DNA of 56,107 nt from Planctomycetales bacterium 71-10 (GCA_001898385.1 MKTT01000149.1:1-56107); one strand, 5' to 3'; shown: positions 1 through 8,512, numbered from the stretch's first letter. The notes: generated by a model not told the origin, from the letters alone. Numbers and translations: made by a program.

Positions 1-738
1 CAGTACCAGTGGATCGTCACGATCAAGGAGGGGATCGCCGCCCTGTTCGCCGACCGAGACGACGTCTTCGTCGCCGCCGACCTCCTCTGGTACGCCGACC
101 GGACGAACAAGTATGACGTCGTCGCCCCCGACGTCCTGGTCGTCTTCGGCCGGCCGAGGGGCCACCGCCGCTCCTACCGCGAGTGGGTCGAGGAGGGCGT
201 CGTCCCGCAGGTGGTCTTCGAGATCGACTCGCCGAGCAACACGGCCGCGGAGATGACGCGGAAGCTGGCCATCTACGACCGTCGCGGCGTGGAGGAGTAT
301 TACTACTACGACCCGGAGTCGGGCCGGCTGAAGGGCTGGGTCCGCGAGGCCGCCGGCCTGCGGCCGATCGCCGACTTCCGCGATTGGGCGAGCCCGCGGC
401 TGGGGATCACGTTCAAGGCCCCGAGGCGCAAGGACGCCCTGATCGTCCGCGGCCCGGACGGCGCGCGATTCCGGACGTTCCAGGAAGTGAAGCAGGCCGC
501 CGACGAGGAGCGTCGCCGCCGCCGTCGGGCCCAGCGCCAGGCCGTCGCCGAGCGCCGGCTCCGCGAGGAGGCCGACTCCATCGCCCGCACGGAACGCGAG
601 CGGGCGGAGGCCGAACGCCGCCTCCGCGTCGACGCCGATCACCGCGCCGCCGCCCAGAGCGAGCGGGCCGAGGCCGAACGCGAGCGGGCCGAGCGTTTGG
701 CCGCCATGCTGCGCGCGATGGGCGTCGATCCGGACTGA
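1..738 (+). CDS. Uma2 family endonuclease-like protein (5' end outside window)
   Basis: The reading frame is open from base 1, so the N-terminus lies outside the window; 245 residues are visible. The core has the Uma2 (DUF820) pattern: an APDVLVVFG stretch, then VVFEIDSPSN with the acidic residue expected in a PD-(D/E)XK-like nuclease site, then an EYYYYDPE segment. Uma2 proteins are a large, poorly characterised family expanded in planctomycetes and cyanobacteria. The last 80 or so residues are a highly charged Arg/Glu/Ala stretch that probably forms a coiled coil, and the protein ends MGVDPD. A full-length paralogue at 18043-18888 on the other strand ends almost identically (MGMDPG). Family assignment is firm; nuclease activity is inferred from the fold only. 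Confidence 0.85.
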   Translation, partial: QYQWIVTIKEGIAALFADRDDVFVAADLLWYADRTNKYDVVAPDVLVVFGRPRGHRRSYREWVEEGVVPQVVFEIDSPSNTAAEMTRKLAIYDRRGVEEYYYYDPESGRLKGWVREAAGLRPIADFRDWASPRLGITFKAPRRKDALIVRGPDGARFRTFQEVKQAADEERRRRRRAQRQAVAERRLREEADSIARTERERAEAERRLRVDADHRAAAQSERAEAERERAERLAAMLRAMGVDPD

Positions 739-787
739 GGCCCGTCGGTCGCGGCGGGTCGCGCGGTCCGGTCGTCTTGGCTTGGCT

Positions 788-816
788 TTGACGCCGGACT
801 CTGGATCTGGTACGGT
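788..816 (+). promoter_or_regulatory. Possible sigma70-type promoter for the DEAD-box helicase gene
   Basis: TTGACG at 788-793 and TACGGT at 811-816 are separated by 17 bases, about 110 bases upstream of the helicase start. The -35 is good and the -10 weak. This is read by eye only. Confidence 0.35.
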
Positions 817-926
817 CGATCATGAAGAATTGAATCGAAACGGAACGCGGGCCGGAGAGCCCCTCACGCCGACCGTCCCGCCCTCACATCCACGCCTTGG
901 ACCGCAGAGCTTTTTCGGAGGACTGT

Positions 927-2147
927 TTGATTCGCCCAGTTAAGGAGGAACCCGCCGCGGGCTTCCGCTCGATGGGCCTGAGCCCCAGCATGCTGAAGGC
1001 CCTGGCCGCCGCCCGGTATCACACCCCCTCGCCGATCCAGGCCGAGTTCATCCCCGTCGCCCTCGACGGGCTCGACGTCCTGGGGCAGGCGAAGACCGGG
1101 ACCGGCAAGACCGCCGCCTTCGGCATCCCGCTGATCGAGATGCTGGAGGAGCGGGGTCGCGGCCCCCAGGCCATCATCCTGGCCCCCACCCGCGAGCTGA
1201 CCCAGCAGATCGTCGTCGAGCTGAAGAAGCTGTGCGCCAACCGCGCCGACGTCTCCGTCTGCGGGCTCTACGGCGGCGAGCCCATCGACCGCCAGATCCG
1301 GGCCCTGAGCCGCGGGATCGACATCGCCGTCGGCACCCCCGGCCGCGTGCTCGACCACATCGAGCGCCACACGCTGTACCTCGGGGACATCTTCCACCTC
1401 GTGCTCGACGAGGCCGACCGGATGCTCGACATCGGGTTCCGGCCCGACATCGAGCGGATCATGAAGCGGCTCCCCGTCCCGCACCAGACGCTGCTCCTCT
1501 CCGCGACGATCAGCCCGGAGATCCGCACGCTCTGCCACCGCTACATGCACGACCCGGTCGAGCTGAACCTGTCGACCGACGAGCCCTCGGTGGAGACGAT
1601 CCAGCAGTATTACATCTCGGTCAACCACGACCGGAAGATGGAGCTGCTCGTCCACCTGCTGAGGCGCGACAAGCCCCGCCAGTGCATCGTCTTCACCCGC
1701 ACCAAGCGCGGCGCCGACCGGCTGGCCGAGCGGCTGCGGCGGACGATCCCCGGCGTCGCGGCCATCCACGGCGACCTCGCCCAGACGGCCCGCGACCGCG
1801 TCATGGCCGGCTTCCGCGCCGGCACGATCCCCATCCTCGTCGCCACCGACGTCGTCGGCCGCGGCATCGACGTCGCCGGCATCAGCCACGTCGTCAACTA
1901 CGACATCCCCGACGACCCGGAGAATTACGTCCACCGCATCGGCCGCACCGGCCGCATGGGGAAGGACGGGGTCGCCTACCTCTTCGTCGGCCCCGACCAG
2001 GGCGAGCCGCTGACCGAGATCGAGACCCTCATCAACAAGGTGATCCCGGTCCATCAGGTCGATGGCTTCGAGGTCGTCCGCCAGTCGGCGAACGCCCCCA
2101 AGGCGCGCGAGCTGTTCAACACCGTCACCAACCGCTCTTTCCGCTGA
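927..2147 (+). CDS. DEAD-box ATP-dependent RNA helicase
   Basis: Superfamily 2 RNA helicase of about 406 residues that unwinds RNA duplexes using ATP, typically in ribosome assembly or RNA decay. All core motifs are present in order: a Q-motif region (TPSPIQ), motif I AKTGTGKT, Ia PTRELTQQ, TPGR, motif II DEAD (in LVLDEADRM), motif III SAT, and in the second RecA-like domain ATDVVGRGID and HRIGRTGR. There is little C-terminal extension, so it is a minimal RhlE-like form. The start is taken as TTG 927 because GGAGGA lies at 917-922; an in-frame TTG at 897 would add ten residues. The 3' end overlaps the convergent BatD-like gene by 23 bases. The exact subfamily is not decidable from sequence alone. 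Confidence 0.93.
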   Translation: MIRPVKEEPAAGFRSMGLSPSMLKALAAARYHTPSPIQAEFIPVALDGLDVLGQAKTGTGKTAAFGIPLIEMLEERGRGPQAIILAPTRELTQQIVVELKKLCANRADVSVCGLYGGEPIDRQIRALSRGIDIAVGTPGRVLDHIERHTLYLGDIFHLVLDEADRMLDIGFRPDIERIMKRLPVPHQTLLLSATISPEIRTLCHRYMHDPVELNLSTDEPSVETIQQYYISVNHDRKMELLVHLLRRDKPRQCIVFTRTKRGADRLAERLRRTIPGVAAIHGDLAQTARDRVMAGFRAGTIPILVATDVVGRGIDVAGISHVVNYDIPDDPENYVHRIGRTGRMGKDGVAYLFVGPDQGEPLTEIETLINKVIPVHQVDGFEVVRQSANAPKARELFNTVTNRSFR

Positions 2148-3405
2148 TCCCCCCCCATCGGCCGCCGGGACGCCCGAGGGCTTCGAACAGCTCGCGGGCG
2201 TCGATCGCCAGGCGGCCCCCCTCGCCCGAAGCGCCGCCCGCATGCCGGGCGGCGAACAGGATCTCGTCGCACCGCGCGGCCGTCTCCGCCGCGCGATCGC
2301 CCAGCTCGTCCGACCCGCTCGCGGTCGCGATCGTCGCCCTCGCCTCCTCCGGCGTGAGCGCGCCCGGCGGCCGGCCCGCGCCCAGGCGGGCGTACTCGAC
2401 CAGCGCGTCCAGCACCGCCCGCGCCGCCTCGTCCTCGGGCCCCTCGTGCGCGCCCAGCCTCCGCGCGGACTCCCGCGCGAACGACCTCGCCGCGCGGCGA
2501 CGGCCTGGGAACCTGACCCGGAACCATCGCCCGAGGCGACGACGGGCGATCAGCAGGCCGACGGCCGCCAGCGCGACCGCGACCGCGGCGGTCGTCGCGA
2601 CGATCCTGGCCGGGGACGCTCCGGGGGCCGGCGCTCGATAGTCCAGGTCGTCCGGGTCGTAGGCCGGCGCGTCGACGACCGTGAGCCGGACGCCGTTCGA
2701 CGCCCGCGTGAGGTAGCGTCCGATGCGCGGGTCGTACGACGCGATGGGGACGGGCGGCAGCACCACTTCCCCCGCCTTCATCGGCCGGATCCGGTAGACG
2801 AAGGCCCGCGACGGCGGCTCGTCGACCGTCTCGTCGGGCCGCTCGGTGATGCGAGGGTCGATGGGGAGGCCACGGAGCCGGTCGAGGGCCGGCCTCGTCG
2901 TCATCCCCCGCGCGCCGGGGCCTTCGATGCGGATCCGGTAGATCGCCTCCTGCCCGACCCGCACCCGCCCCGGCGCGACCTCGGCCGTCGCGGCGAACTC
3001 GCCGACCCCGCCGAGGAAGCCGGGCGGCCGGCCGGCGATGGGGGGATTCTCGACGGTCAGCCGGAGCGGGGCGCTCTTGCCCGAACGGCCGTCGATCGCG
3101 GCGACGATCGGCGGGACGTCGAGCCGGCCGGGCGCGGTCGCGACCAGGCGGAGCCTCGTCGTGAAGACGTTGTCGCTGGCCGTCGCGCCGCCGATCGCGG
3201 TCATCCCCGTCGGCCGGAAGGTCTCCTCCGCGACCCACATCCGCGCCCCGCGGAGCGCCGGCAATTCCAGCTTCGGCCGTCGGTCCCGCGCCGGGACGTC
3301 CACGAACACGTCGATCCCCTGCCCCGTCAGGATCTTCTCCGAGCGCACCCGCGCGCGGACGGTCAGGTCCTGGCCGTGGGCCGGGGAGGGGGCGAGGAGG
3401 AGCAT
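2125..3405 (-). CDS. BatD-like membrane protein
   Basis: Follows BatA-like and BatB/C-like genes on the same strand and has the architecture of BatD (aerotolerance-type) proteins: a short N-terminal export signal ending near AHGQ, an extracytoplasmic beta-rich region (VRARVRSEKILTGQ, the opening typical of BatD), a membrane helix at about residues 264-287 followed by an Arg-rich stretch, and a helical cytoplasmic tail. Bat proteins are linked to oxidative stress and envelope functions, but their biochemistry is unsettled. The start is uncertain: ATG 3405 gives a very short signal peptide, TTG 3408 is an alternative, and no good Shine-Dalgarno is visible. An inverted-repeat element begins about 30 bases upstream and may have replaced the native 5' region. 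The stop overlaps the end of the convergent helicase gene. Confidence 0.7.
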   Translation of the reverse strand: MLLLAPSPAHGQDLTVRARVRSEKILTGQGIDVFVDVPARDRRPKLELPALRGARMWVAEETFRPTGMTAIGGATASDNVFTTRLRLVATAPGRLDVPPIVAAIDGRSGKSAPLRLTVENPPIAGRPPGFLGGVGEFAATAEVAPGRVRVGQEAIYRIRIEGPGARGMTTRPALDRLRGLPIDPRITERPDETVDEPPSRAFVYRIRPMKAGEVVLPPVPIASYDPRIGRYLTRASNGVRLTVVDAPAYDPDDLDYRAPAPGASPARIVATTAAVAVALAAVGLLIARRRLGRWFRVRFPGRRRAARSFARESARRLGAHEGPEDEAARAVLDALVEYARLGAGRPPGALTPEEARATIATASGSDELGDRAAETAARCDEILFAARHAGGASGEGGRLAIDARELFEALGRPGGRWGGISGKSGW

Positions 3406-3436
3406 CAAGAGGAGCCGGGCGAATACGCCGATCGCG

Positions 3437-3597
3437 TCCCCTCTCCCGCCGGGAGAGGGCGGCCCGAAGGGCCGGGTGAGGGTCGTCGGACTGTAGAGAC
3501 GGCTTCGGTTCACGATCCGCTCGCCCGTCATGCCCTCCGCGCTCCGGCGACCCTCACCCGCCGCTGCGCGGCCGCCCTCTCCCGAGGGGAGAGGGGA
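3437..3597. repeat. Inverted-repeat intergenic element, copy A (GGTGAGGGTCG subfamily)
   Basis: A left arm of about 50 bases and a right arm are near-exact reverse complements; outer ends read CCCCTCTCCC and GGGAGAGGGG, inner ends GGTGAGGGTCG and CGACCCTCACC. Each arm folds into two small hairpins. About 60 unrelated bases lie between the arms. The same design recurs at 6442 and, as one arm, at 55820. It fills the gap between the BatB/C-like and BatD-like genes. It resembles a MITE or a large REP/BIME-type element; no transposase is in the window. Confidence 0.85.
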
Positions 3598-3637
3598 GTT
3601 CAACCTCGCCGTCGACTCGCCGAAAGTCCTCACGGCC

Positions 3638-5401
3638 TCACCAGTCCTTTCCGTCGCCGCGGGGGGCGTCCGGGGGGGGCTCGTCGGGGAGGCGGCGGCG
3701 GCGGGCGTCGCGGATGTGGTCGAGGGCGGAGTCGAGGCGGTCGTCGGGCGAGGCCCCGGGCGGGCTCGCGGCGTCGCCGCCGGCCCCGCCGGACCGGCGG
3801 GGGCTGGGGCGGTCGGCCTCCTCGCCCTCGCCGGGCGCGTCGGGCGAGCGTCCGTCGGGGCCGGCGCCGGGGCCGTCCTCGGCCTTGGCGTCGCCCCGGC
3901 TCTGGGTGCCGTCGGGCCGGTCGTTCGGCCCCGATTCGTCCGGGTCTTCACGATCCTGCGCGGCCTCGCGGAGCCGTTCCAGGATGAAGCGGCGGTTCTC
4001 GGCGGCGTCGGCGCGGACGGCGTCCAGGCCCTCGCCGCGCGCGGTGGAGGCGATGCAGGCGTCGTAGGACCGGATCGCCCCGGGGAGGTCGCCGAGGCCG
4101 ACGGCCGCGTTGCCGATCGCGAAGTCGATCTTCGTCCGCAGCGCCGGGCCGGCGTGTTCGCGGGCCTCCTGGTAGCGCGCGACGGCCTCGGCGTGGCGGC
4201 CGAGCTGGTAGAGCGTCGCGGCGACGTCGTAGGCGGGGACGGCGCGGCCGGGGGCCTGCGCGGCGGCCGATTCGAAGGCGTCGAGCGCCTCTTCGAACCG
4301 ACCGGCGGCGTATGCGGCCCGCCCCCGCGCGACCGCCTGCGCGGCCGTCTCGGGGCCGGCGTCGGCGCCGACCTGGGAGAGCGCCGCGACGAGGCACGCG
4401 GCGCGGGCGACGCCTCGCGGCAGGCGTCGGGGCCGGCGGACGCCGTCGCCGGGGCGGCAGGCGGCGATCAGGACGCCGATCGACGCGGCCAGGAACAGCG
4501 GGAACCGCTCGGGACGCTCCGAGCCCCGCGCCTCGCGGCGCTTCGCCCGCGCGACCGGCTCGATCCGCTCGCGGTACAGCAGCCCCAGGTCGGCCGTCGC
4601 CAGGCCGAGCTTGAGCATCGCCCCGCCGCTCCGCCCGGCGATCGCCTCCAGCGCCTCGTCGGTGCGCCTGGAGACGACGGGCTCGCCCTGGTAGGTCAGC
4701 GGCCCGTCGGCCGCGGGGGACGGCACGCGGGCCCCCTCCTTCAGGTCGCCGAGGGCGATCGCGTGGACGACCACGCCCTTCGCCATCGCCTTCTCCAGCG
4801 CCCGCTCCCAGCGGCCCTCGTGGTCCTCGCCGTCGGAGAAGATGACGACCGTCCGGCCCTCGTCGGGCTCGCGAGGGTCGAAGGCGTCGGCCGCCGCGTC
4901 GAGCGCCGCGCCCAGGTCGGTGCCGCCGGGGCGGACCTCGCCGGGGCGGAGCCGGTCCATCACGTCGACCGCCGCGCCGAGGTTCTGCGTGAGCGGGCAT
5001 CGCAACGAGCCCCGGCCGGCGAACGCCACGACCGCCGCGCGGTTCGCCGGATCCTTCGCCAGCTCGTCGACGAGCGTCTTCGCCGTCTCGACGGCCAGGC
5101 CCAGGCGGTTCGGCGCGGCGTCCTCGGCGGCCATGCTCCGGCTGACGTCGAACGCCAGGACGACGTCCTGGCCCGCGCCGATCGCCTCGCGCGGTTCGAG
5201 CCCGATCCGGGGCCGTGACAGCGCCAGCACGGCGAGGGTCCAGGCGATGAGCACGCCGACGGATCGGTCGCCCGGCGCGCGGCCCCACTGGCCGAGCGTC
5301 CGCCAGCCGCGCCCGCGCAGGCGGGCGGCCCGCCAGGCCCAGAGGATGAGCGGCGGCAGGGCGAGCAGGAGCCAGAGAAACCGCGGGGTCTCGACGTCCA
5401 T
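3638..5401 (-). CDS. Fused BatB/BatC-like protein: VWA domain plus TPR region
   Basis: 587 residues. Two N-terminal membrane helices (about 8-25 and 48-64) precede a von Willebrand factor A domain with an intact MIDAS: DVSRS (D85, S87, S89), T161 and the SDGED acidic loop (D190). A third helix sits near 300-316. Residues about 355-470 contain TPR-like repeats (AAYAAGRFEEALDAFESA, then paired helices), and the last 110 residues are disordered and rich in Asp, Gly, Pro and Arg. In many bacteria the VWA part (BatB) and the TPR part (BatC) are separate genes, so this looks like a fusion. It is downstream of BatA by about 10 bases, which implies co-transcription. Role in envelope stress or protein folding is inferred from the family. 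Confidence 0.85.
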   Translation of the reverse strand: MDVETPRFLWLLLALPPLILWAWRAARLRGRGWRTLGQWGRAPGDRSVGVLIAWTLAVLALSRPRIGLEPREAIGAGQDVVLAFDVSRSMAAEDAAPNRLGLAVETAKTLVDELAKDPANRAAVVAFAGRGSLRCPLTQNLGAAVDVMDRLRPGEVRPGGTDLGAALDAAADAFDPREPDEGRTVVIFSDGEDHEGRWERALEKAMAKGVVVHAIALGDLKEGARVPSPAADGPLTYQGEPVVSRRTDEALEAIAGRSGGAMLKLGLATADLGLLYRERIEPVARAKRREARGSERPERFPLFLAASIGVLIAACRPGDGVRRPRRLPRGVARAACLVAALSQVGADAGPETAAQAVARGRAAYAAGRFEEALDAFESAAAQAPGRAVPAYDVAATLYQLGRHAEAVARYQEAREHAGPALRTKIDFAIGNAAVGLGDLPGAIRSYDACIASTARGEGLDAVRADAAENRRFILERLREAAQDREDPDESGPNDRPDGTQSRGDAKAEDGPGAGPDGRSPDAPGEGEEADRPSPRRSGGAGGDAASPPGASPDDRLDSALDHIRDARRRRLPDEPPPDAPRGDGKDW

Positions 5402-5411
5402 CGGGGCCTCG

Positions 5412-6410
5412 TCAGGGGAGCCGTCGCAGCCGGCCGCAGGTCAGCAGGCGGTCGAGGGCGAGCAGGCCGACGGCCGCCGCGGCCCAGGGGGCGAAGCGCT
5501 CGTCGTATCGCGTGCGGACCTCCTCGCGGATCTCCGACTTCTCCAGCGCGTCGATCGCGCGGAAGACGTCGTCCAGGGCGTCGGCGTCGGTCGCGCGGAA
5601 GGACCGGCCGCCGGTCGCGTCGGCCATGCGTTGCAGCAATTCCAGGTTCGGCCCCTCGCGCTCGGCGACCGCCGGGCGGCCGGATCCGTCGACGCCGTGG
5701 ACGACGCCCCCCTCGCGGCCGACGGCGATCGTGTGCAGCGTCACGCCGAGGTCCCGCGCCAGCTCCGCCGCCCGCGTCGGGTCGAGCGGATCCGGGACGG
5801 CCGGGGCGTTGTTGCCGTCGGTCAGGAGGATGATCACTTTCCGGGACGACGTGGAGCGCCGGAGGGCCTCCAGCGACCAGGCGACGGCGTCGCCGATGTT
5901 GGTCCCGTCGTCGCCCGGCCGGGCGGGGCGGACGGCGTCGGCGGCCTCGATCAGCGAGCGGTGGTCGAGCGTGGGGGGCCAGGGGAGTTCCGGGTAGTTC
6001 GCGAAGGTCGCCAGGCCGATCTGGTCGTCGGGACGGCCGGCGACGAACCGGGCGAAGGTCTCGCGCGCGGCCTCCAGGCGGCTGATGCGCCGCAGGCCGC
6101 CGTCGGCGGGGAAGTCGACGGCGCTCATGCTGGAGCTTTGATCCATCGCGACCACGATCGCGACCCCCTGCGTCGCGATCCGGACCGTCCCGCCCACGGT
6201 CTGCGGCCGGGCCATCGCCACCGCCAGCGCCGCGATCGCCGCCCCTTGCAGCGCCGCCGGCAGCCACGACGCCCACGCCCACGGCGACCACCCCCCGCCC
6301 CGGAACCCGACGAGGCTCGGCCACGCCACCCGCCCGCGCAGCCGGTGCCGGATCAGCGGCAGGACCGCGAACGCGGCCAGGGCGAGCCAGTAGGGTTGGG
6401 CGAGACGCAT
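5412..6410 (-). CDS. BatA-like VWA domain membrane protein
   Basis: 332 residues with N-terminal hydrophobic helices (about 5-20 and 48-66), a VWA domain with a complete MIDAS (DQSSS, D90/S92/S94; TDGNN later) and a hydrophobic C-terminal helix near residues 310-325. This matches the Aerotolerance/BatA arrangement, in which the metal-binding VWA domain faces the periplasm. First of the three Bat genes in transcription order (5412, 3638, 2125 on the minus strand). A MoxR-type ATPase and a DUF58 protein, usual partners of Bat operons, are absent; instead an inverted-repeat element and purK lie upstream. Confidence 0.87.
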   Translation of the reverse strand: MRLAQPYWLALAAFAVLPLIRHRLRGRVAWPSLVGFRGGGWSPWAWASWLPAALQGAAIAALAVAMARPQTVGGTVRIATQGVAIVVAMDQSSSMSAVDFPADGGLRRISRLEAARETFARFVAGRPDDQIGLATFANYPELPWPPTLDHRSLIEAADAVRPARPGDDGTNIGDAVAWSLEALRRSTSSRKVIILLTDGNNAPAVPDPLDPTRAAELARDLGVTLHTIAVGREGGVVHGVDGSGRPAVAEREGPNLELLQRMADATGGRSFRATDADALDDVFRAIDALEKSEIREEVRTRYDERFAPWAAAAVGLLALDRLLTCGRLRRLP

Positions 6411-6441
6411 GATGAGAGCTCGATGGATGGTCGGATCGAAG

Positions 6442-6602
6442 TCCCCTCTCCCGCCGGGAGAGGGCGGCCGCGCAGCGGCGGGTGAGGGTCGTGGGAGCGC
6501 GGAGCGTATGTCGGGCTCGCCGACGTCGGACCGAGGCTATGCTTACAGGTCCGACGACCCTCACCCGGCCCTTCGGGCCACCCTCTCCCGAGGGGAGAGG
6601 GG
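6442..6602. repeat. Inverted-repeat intergenic element, copy B (GGTGAGGGTCG subfamily)
   Basis: Same architecture and near-identical arms to the element at 3437: outer CCCCTCTCCC / GGGAGAGGGG, inner GGTGAGGGTCG / CGACCCTCACC, with an unrelated centre of about 60 bases. It nearly fills the gap between purK and the BatA-like gene, ending 16 bases from the purK stop. Confidence 0.85.
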
Positions 6603-6617
6603 ACTTCGATGTTTCGC

Positions 6618-7775
6618 CTAGTCTTTGTCCATCAGCCGCCGCTTGGCCTCCCGCACCCGCGTCAGGGCCCCTTCGGGGGTCTCGTCGAGGGCGGTGATGT
6701 GGCCCATCTTGCGGCCGGGCTTGGGGGTCTTCTTGCCGTAGAGGTGGAGCTTCACGCTGGGGTCTTCCAGGGCCCGTTCCCAGCGCGGTTCGCCGCCGGC
6801 CCAGACGTCGCCCAGGAGGTTGATCATGGCGGCGGGGCGGGTCAGGTCGCACGAGCCGAGCGGCAGGCCGCAGAGGGCGCGGACCTGCTGTTCGAACTGG
6901 CTGGCGTACGCCGCCTCGATCGTCAGGTGGCCGGAGTTGTGCGGGCGCGGGGCGATCTCGTTGACGAGCAGCCGGCCGTCGGCCGTGACGAAGAACTCGA
7001 CGCACAGCACGCCCACGGCGTCGAGCGCCTGGGCCACGGCGAGGGCCGCCTCGCGCGCCTCCATCGCCACGATCGGGCCGACGGGGGCCGGCGCGGTCGA
7101 GGTCGCCAGGATGTGATTCTCGTGATGGTTCAGCGCGATCGGGAAGGCGGCGGCGCGGCCGTCGGCCCCGCGGGCGACGACGACGGACGCCTCGGCGGCG
7201 AACTCCACCCAGCCCTCGGCCACGCACGGCGCCCGCCCCAGGCTCGCCCAGGCGTCGGCGGCCTCGGCGGGGTCCTTCACGAGCACCTGGCCCTTGCCGT
7301 CGTAGCCCGAGCTGGCCGTCTTGAGGATCAGCGGCGCGCCCAGCTCGCGGGCGGCCGTCGCCAGCTCGTCGGCCGTGCGGACGGGACGCCAGGGGGCGTG
7401 GGGGATGCCGTGGCGGGCGAGGAACGTCTTCTCGCGGAGCCGGTTCTGGCACGTCCAGAGCGTCCGCCAGCCGGGCCGGACGACCCGCCGCCGCGCCAGC
7501 CAGCGGAGCGCGGGGGCCGAGACGTTTTCGAACTCCACCGTCACCGCCTCGGCCCGGTCCGCCAGGGCGCGGAGGGCCGGAAGGTGGTCGGGCGGGCCGA
7601 GGACCGACCAGTCGGCGACCTGCGCCGCGGGGGTCTCGGGCGTGGCGCTCAGGACGCCGGCGCGGTAGCCCATCGCCTGCGCCGCCTGGATGAACATCCG
7701 GCCGAGCTGCCCGCTGCCGACGACCGCGATCGACGCCGGGGGGTACAGGATTCCGTCGCGAGCGGCGGCGGTCAT
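6618..7775 (-). CDS. purK: N5-carboxyaminoimidazole ribonucleotide synthase (PurK)
   Basis: 385 residues. PurK uses ATP and bicarbonate to convert AIR to N5-CAIR in de novo purine synthesis. The N-terminal pre-ATP-grasp domain opens with a glycine-rich GSGQLGRMF motif. The ATP-grasp part shows LILKTASSGYDGKGQ, an EGWVEF acidic strand, and the conserved C-terminal NEIAPRPHNSGH. Length is normal for the family. Its start overlaps the purE stop by four bases (ATGA), so the two are translationally coupled. Confidence 0.96.
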   Translation of the reverse strand: MTAAARDGILYPPASIAVVGSGQLGRMFIQAAQAMGYRAGVLSATPETPAAQVADWSVLGPPDHLPALRALADRAEAVTVEFENVSAPALRWLARRRVVRPGWRTLWTCQNRLREKTFLARHGIPHAPWRPVRTADELATAARELGAPLILKTASSGYDGKGQVLVKDPAEAADAWASLGRAPCVAEGWVEFAAEASVVVARGADGRAAAFPIALNHHENHILATSTAPAPVGPIVAMEAREAALAVAQALDAVGVLCVEFFVTADGRLLVNEIAPRPHNSGHLTIEAAYASQFEQQVRALCGLPLGSCDLTRPAAMINLLGDVWAGGEPRWERALEDPSVKLHLYGKKTPKPGRKMGHITALDETPEGALTRVREAKRRLMDKD

Positions 7776-8281
7776 CGGGGCGATTCTCCCACCGCGTCGG
7801 TCTGGGCGGCGCGGAACGCGGCGAGGGCCTCGCGGATCGCCGGGTGCTTGCGGGCCAGGATCGCCGCCGCCAGCAGCGCCGCGTTCGCCGCGCCGGCCGC
7901 GCCGATGGCCAGCGTGCCGACGGGGATCCCGCGCGGCATCTGGACGATGGACAGCAGCGAGTCCACCCCCTTGAGCGTCCGGCTCTCCACCGGCACGCCC
8001 AGCACCGGCAGGATCGAGATCGCCGCCAGCATCCCCGGCAGGTGCGCCGCGCCGCCGGCGCCGGCGATGATGATCTCCAGCCCACGGCCCTCGGCCTCGC
8101 GACCGTAGGCGAACAGCCGCTCGGGCGTGCGATGCGCGGAGACCACGCGGGCCTCGTGCGGGATCTTCAGCTCGTCCAGGAGTTCCGAGGCGTGCCGCAT
8201 CGTCTCCCAGTCCGACTTGCTCCCCATCACCACGCCGACGAGCGGGGCGGGCGTTCCGGTTTCCTCTGGAGGCTTGATCAT
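7772..8281 (-). CDS. purE: N5-carboxyaminoimidazole ribonucleotide mutase (PurE, class I)
   Basis: 169 residues. PurE moves the carboxylate of N5-CAIR to carbon 4, giving CAIR, the step after PurK. Diagnostic motifs are VVMGSKSDW, VVSAHRTPE (with the active-site His), AGAGGAAHLPGM and the GVPVES...PRGIPVGTLAIG region. Its pairing with purK confirms the class I bacterial pathway. A plausible promoter is seen at 8389-8417. Confident assignment. Confidence 0.97.
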   Translation of the reverse strand: MIKPPEETGTPAPLVGVVMGSKSDWETMRHASELLDELKIPHEARVVSAHRTPERLFAYGREAEGRGLEIIIAGAGGAAHLPGMLAAISILPVLGVPVESRTLKGVDSLLSIVQMPRGIPVGTLAIGAAGAANAALLAAAILARKHPAIREALAAFRAAQTDAVGESPR

Positions 8282-8388
8282 GGGTTCACGAGGTCTTCGA
8301 GGGACAGGGGCGAGGGGCGACGTCGCGGTCCCGGAATCATCGGCCGGAGGGCCGTCGCGGCTTCAGGGCGGGGACGTCCATCCTCCCC

Positions 8389-8417
8389 ATTATCCGACGC
8401 CCCCGGCCCCCTGCCCA
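8389..8417 (-). promoter_or_regulatory. Possible purEK promoter
   Basis: On the minus strand, TGGGCA (8412-8417) and GATAAT (8389-8394) are 17 bases apart, about 110 bases upstream of the purE start. Divergent to the oxidoreductase promoter. Confidence 0.4.
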
Positions 8418-8441
8418 GCCTTTCGGCCCGGCCGGCGCGAA

Positions 8442-8470
8442 TTGACCGGCCCGGGACCTGCGGGGACAAT
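8442..8470 (+). promoter_or_regulatory. Possible promoter of the Gfo/Idh/MocA gene
   Basis: TTGACC (8442-8447), 17-base spacer, GACAAT (8465-8470), placed about 43 bases before the ATG at 8513. Confidence 0.5.
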
Positions 8471-8512
8471 CGGGCGTGGATTGCGACATCGACGGAGTTG
8501 GGGGCCTCGCAG

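Noticed and set aside
864..2243. 459-codon open frame antisense to the helicase gene
   Set aside because: It is an out-of-frame shadow caused by high GC, with low-complexity Ala/Gly/Val/Asp composition; the sense strand shows all DEAD-box motifs.
6409..6697. Small plus-strand frames such as those reading SPLPPGEGGRAAAGEG
   Set aside because: They translate the inverted-repeat element and its flanks, not genes.
7844..8512. Upstream extension of the Gfo/Idh/MocA frame
   Set aside because: The extension lies antisense to purE and is rich in Arg and Gly; the Rossmann motif begins just after ATG 8513.
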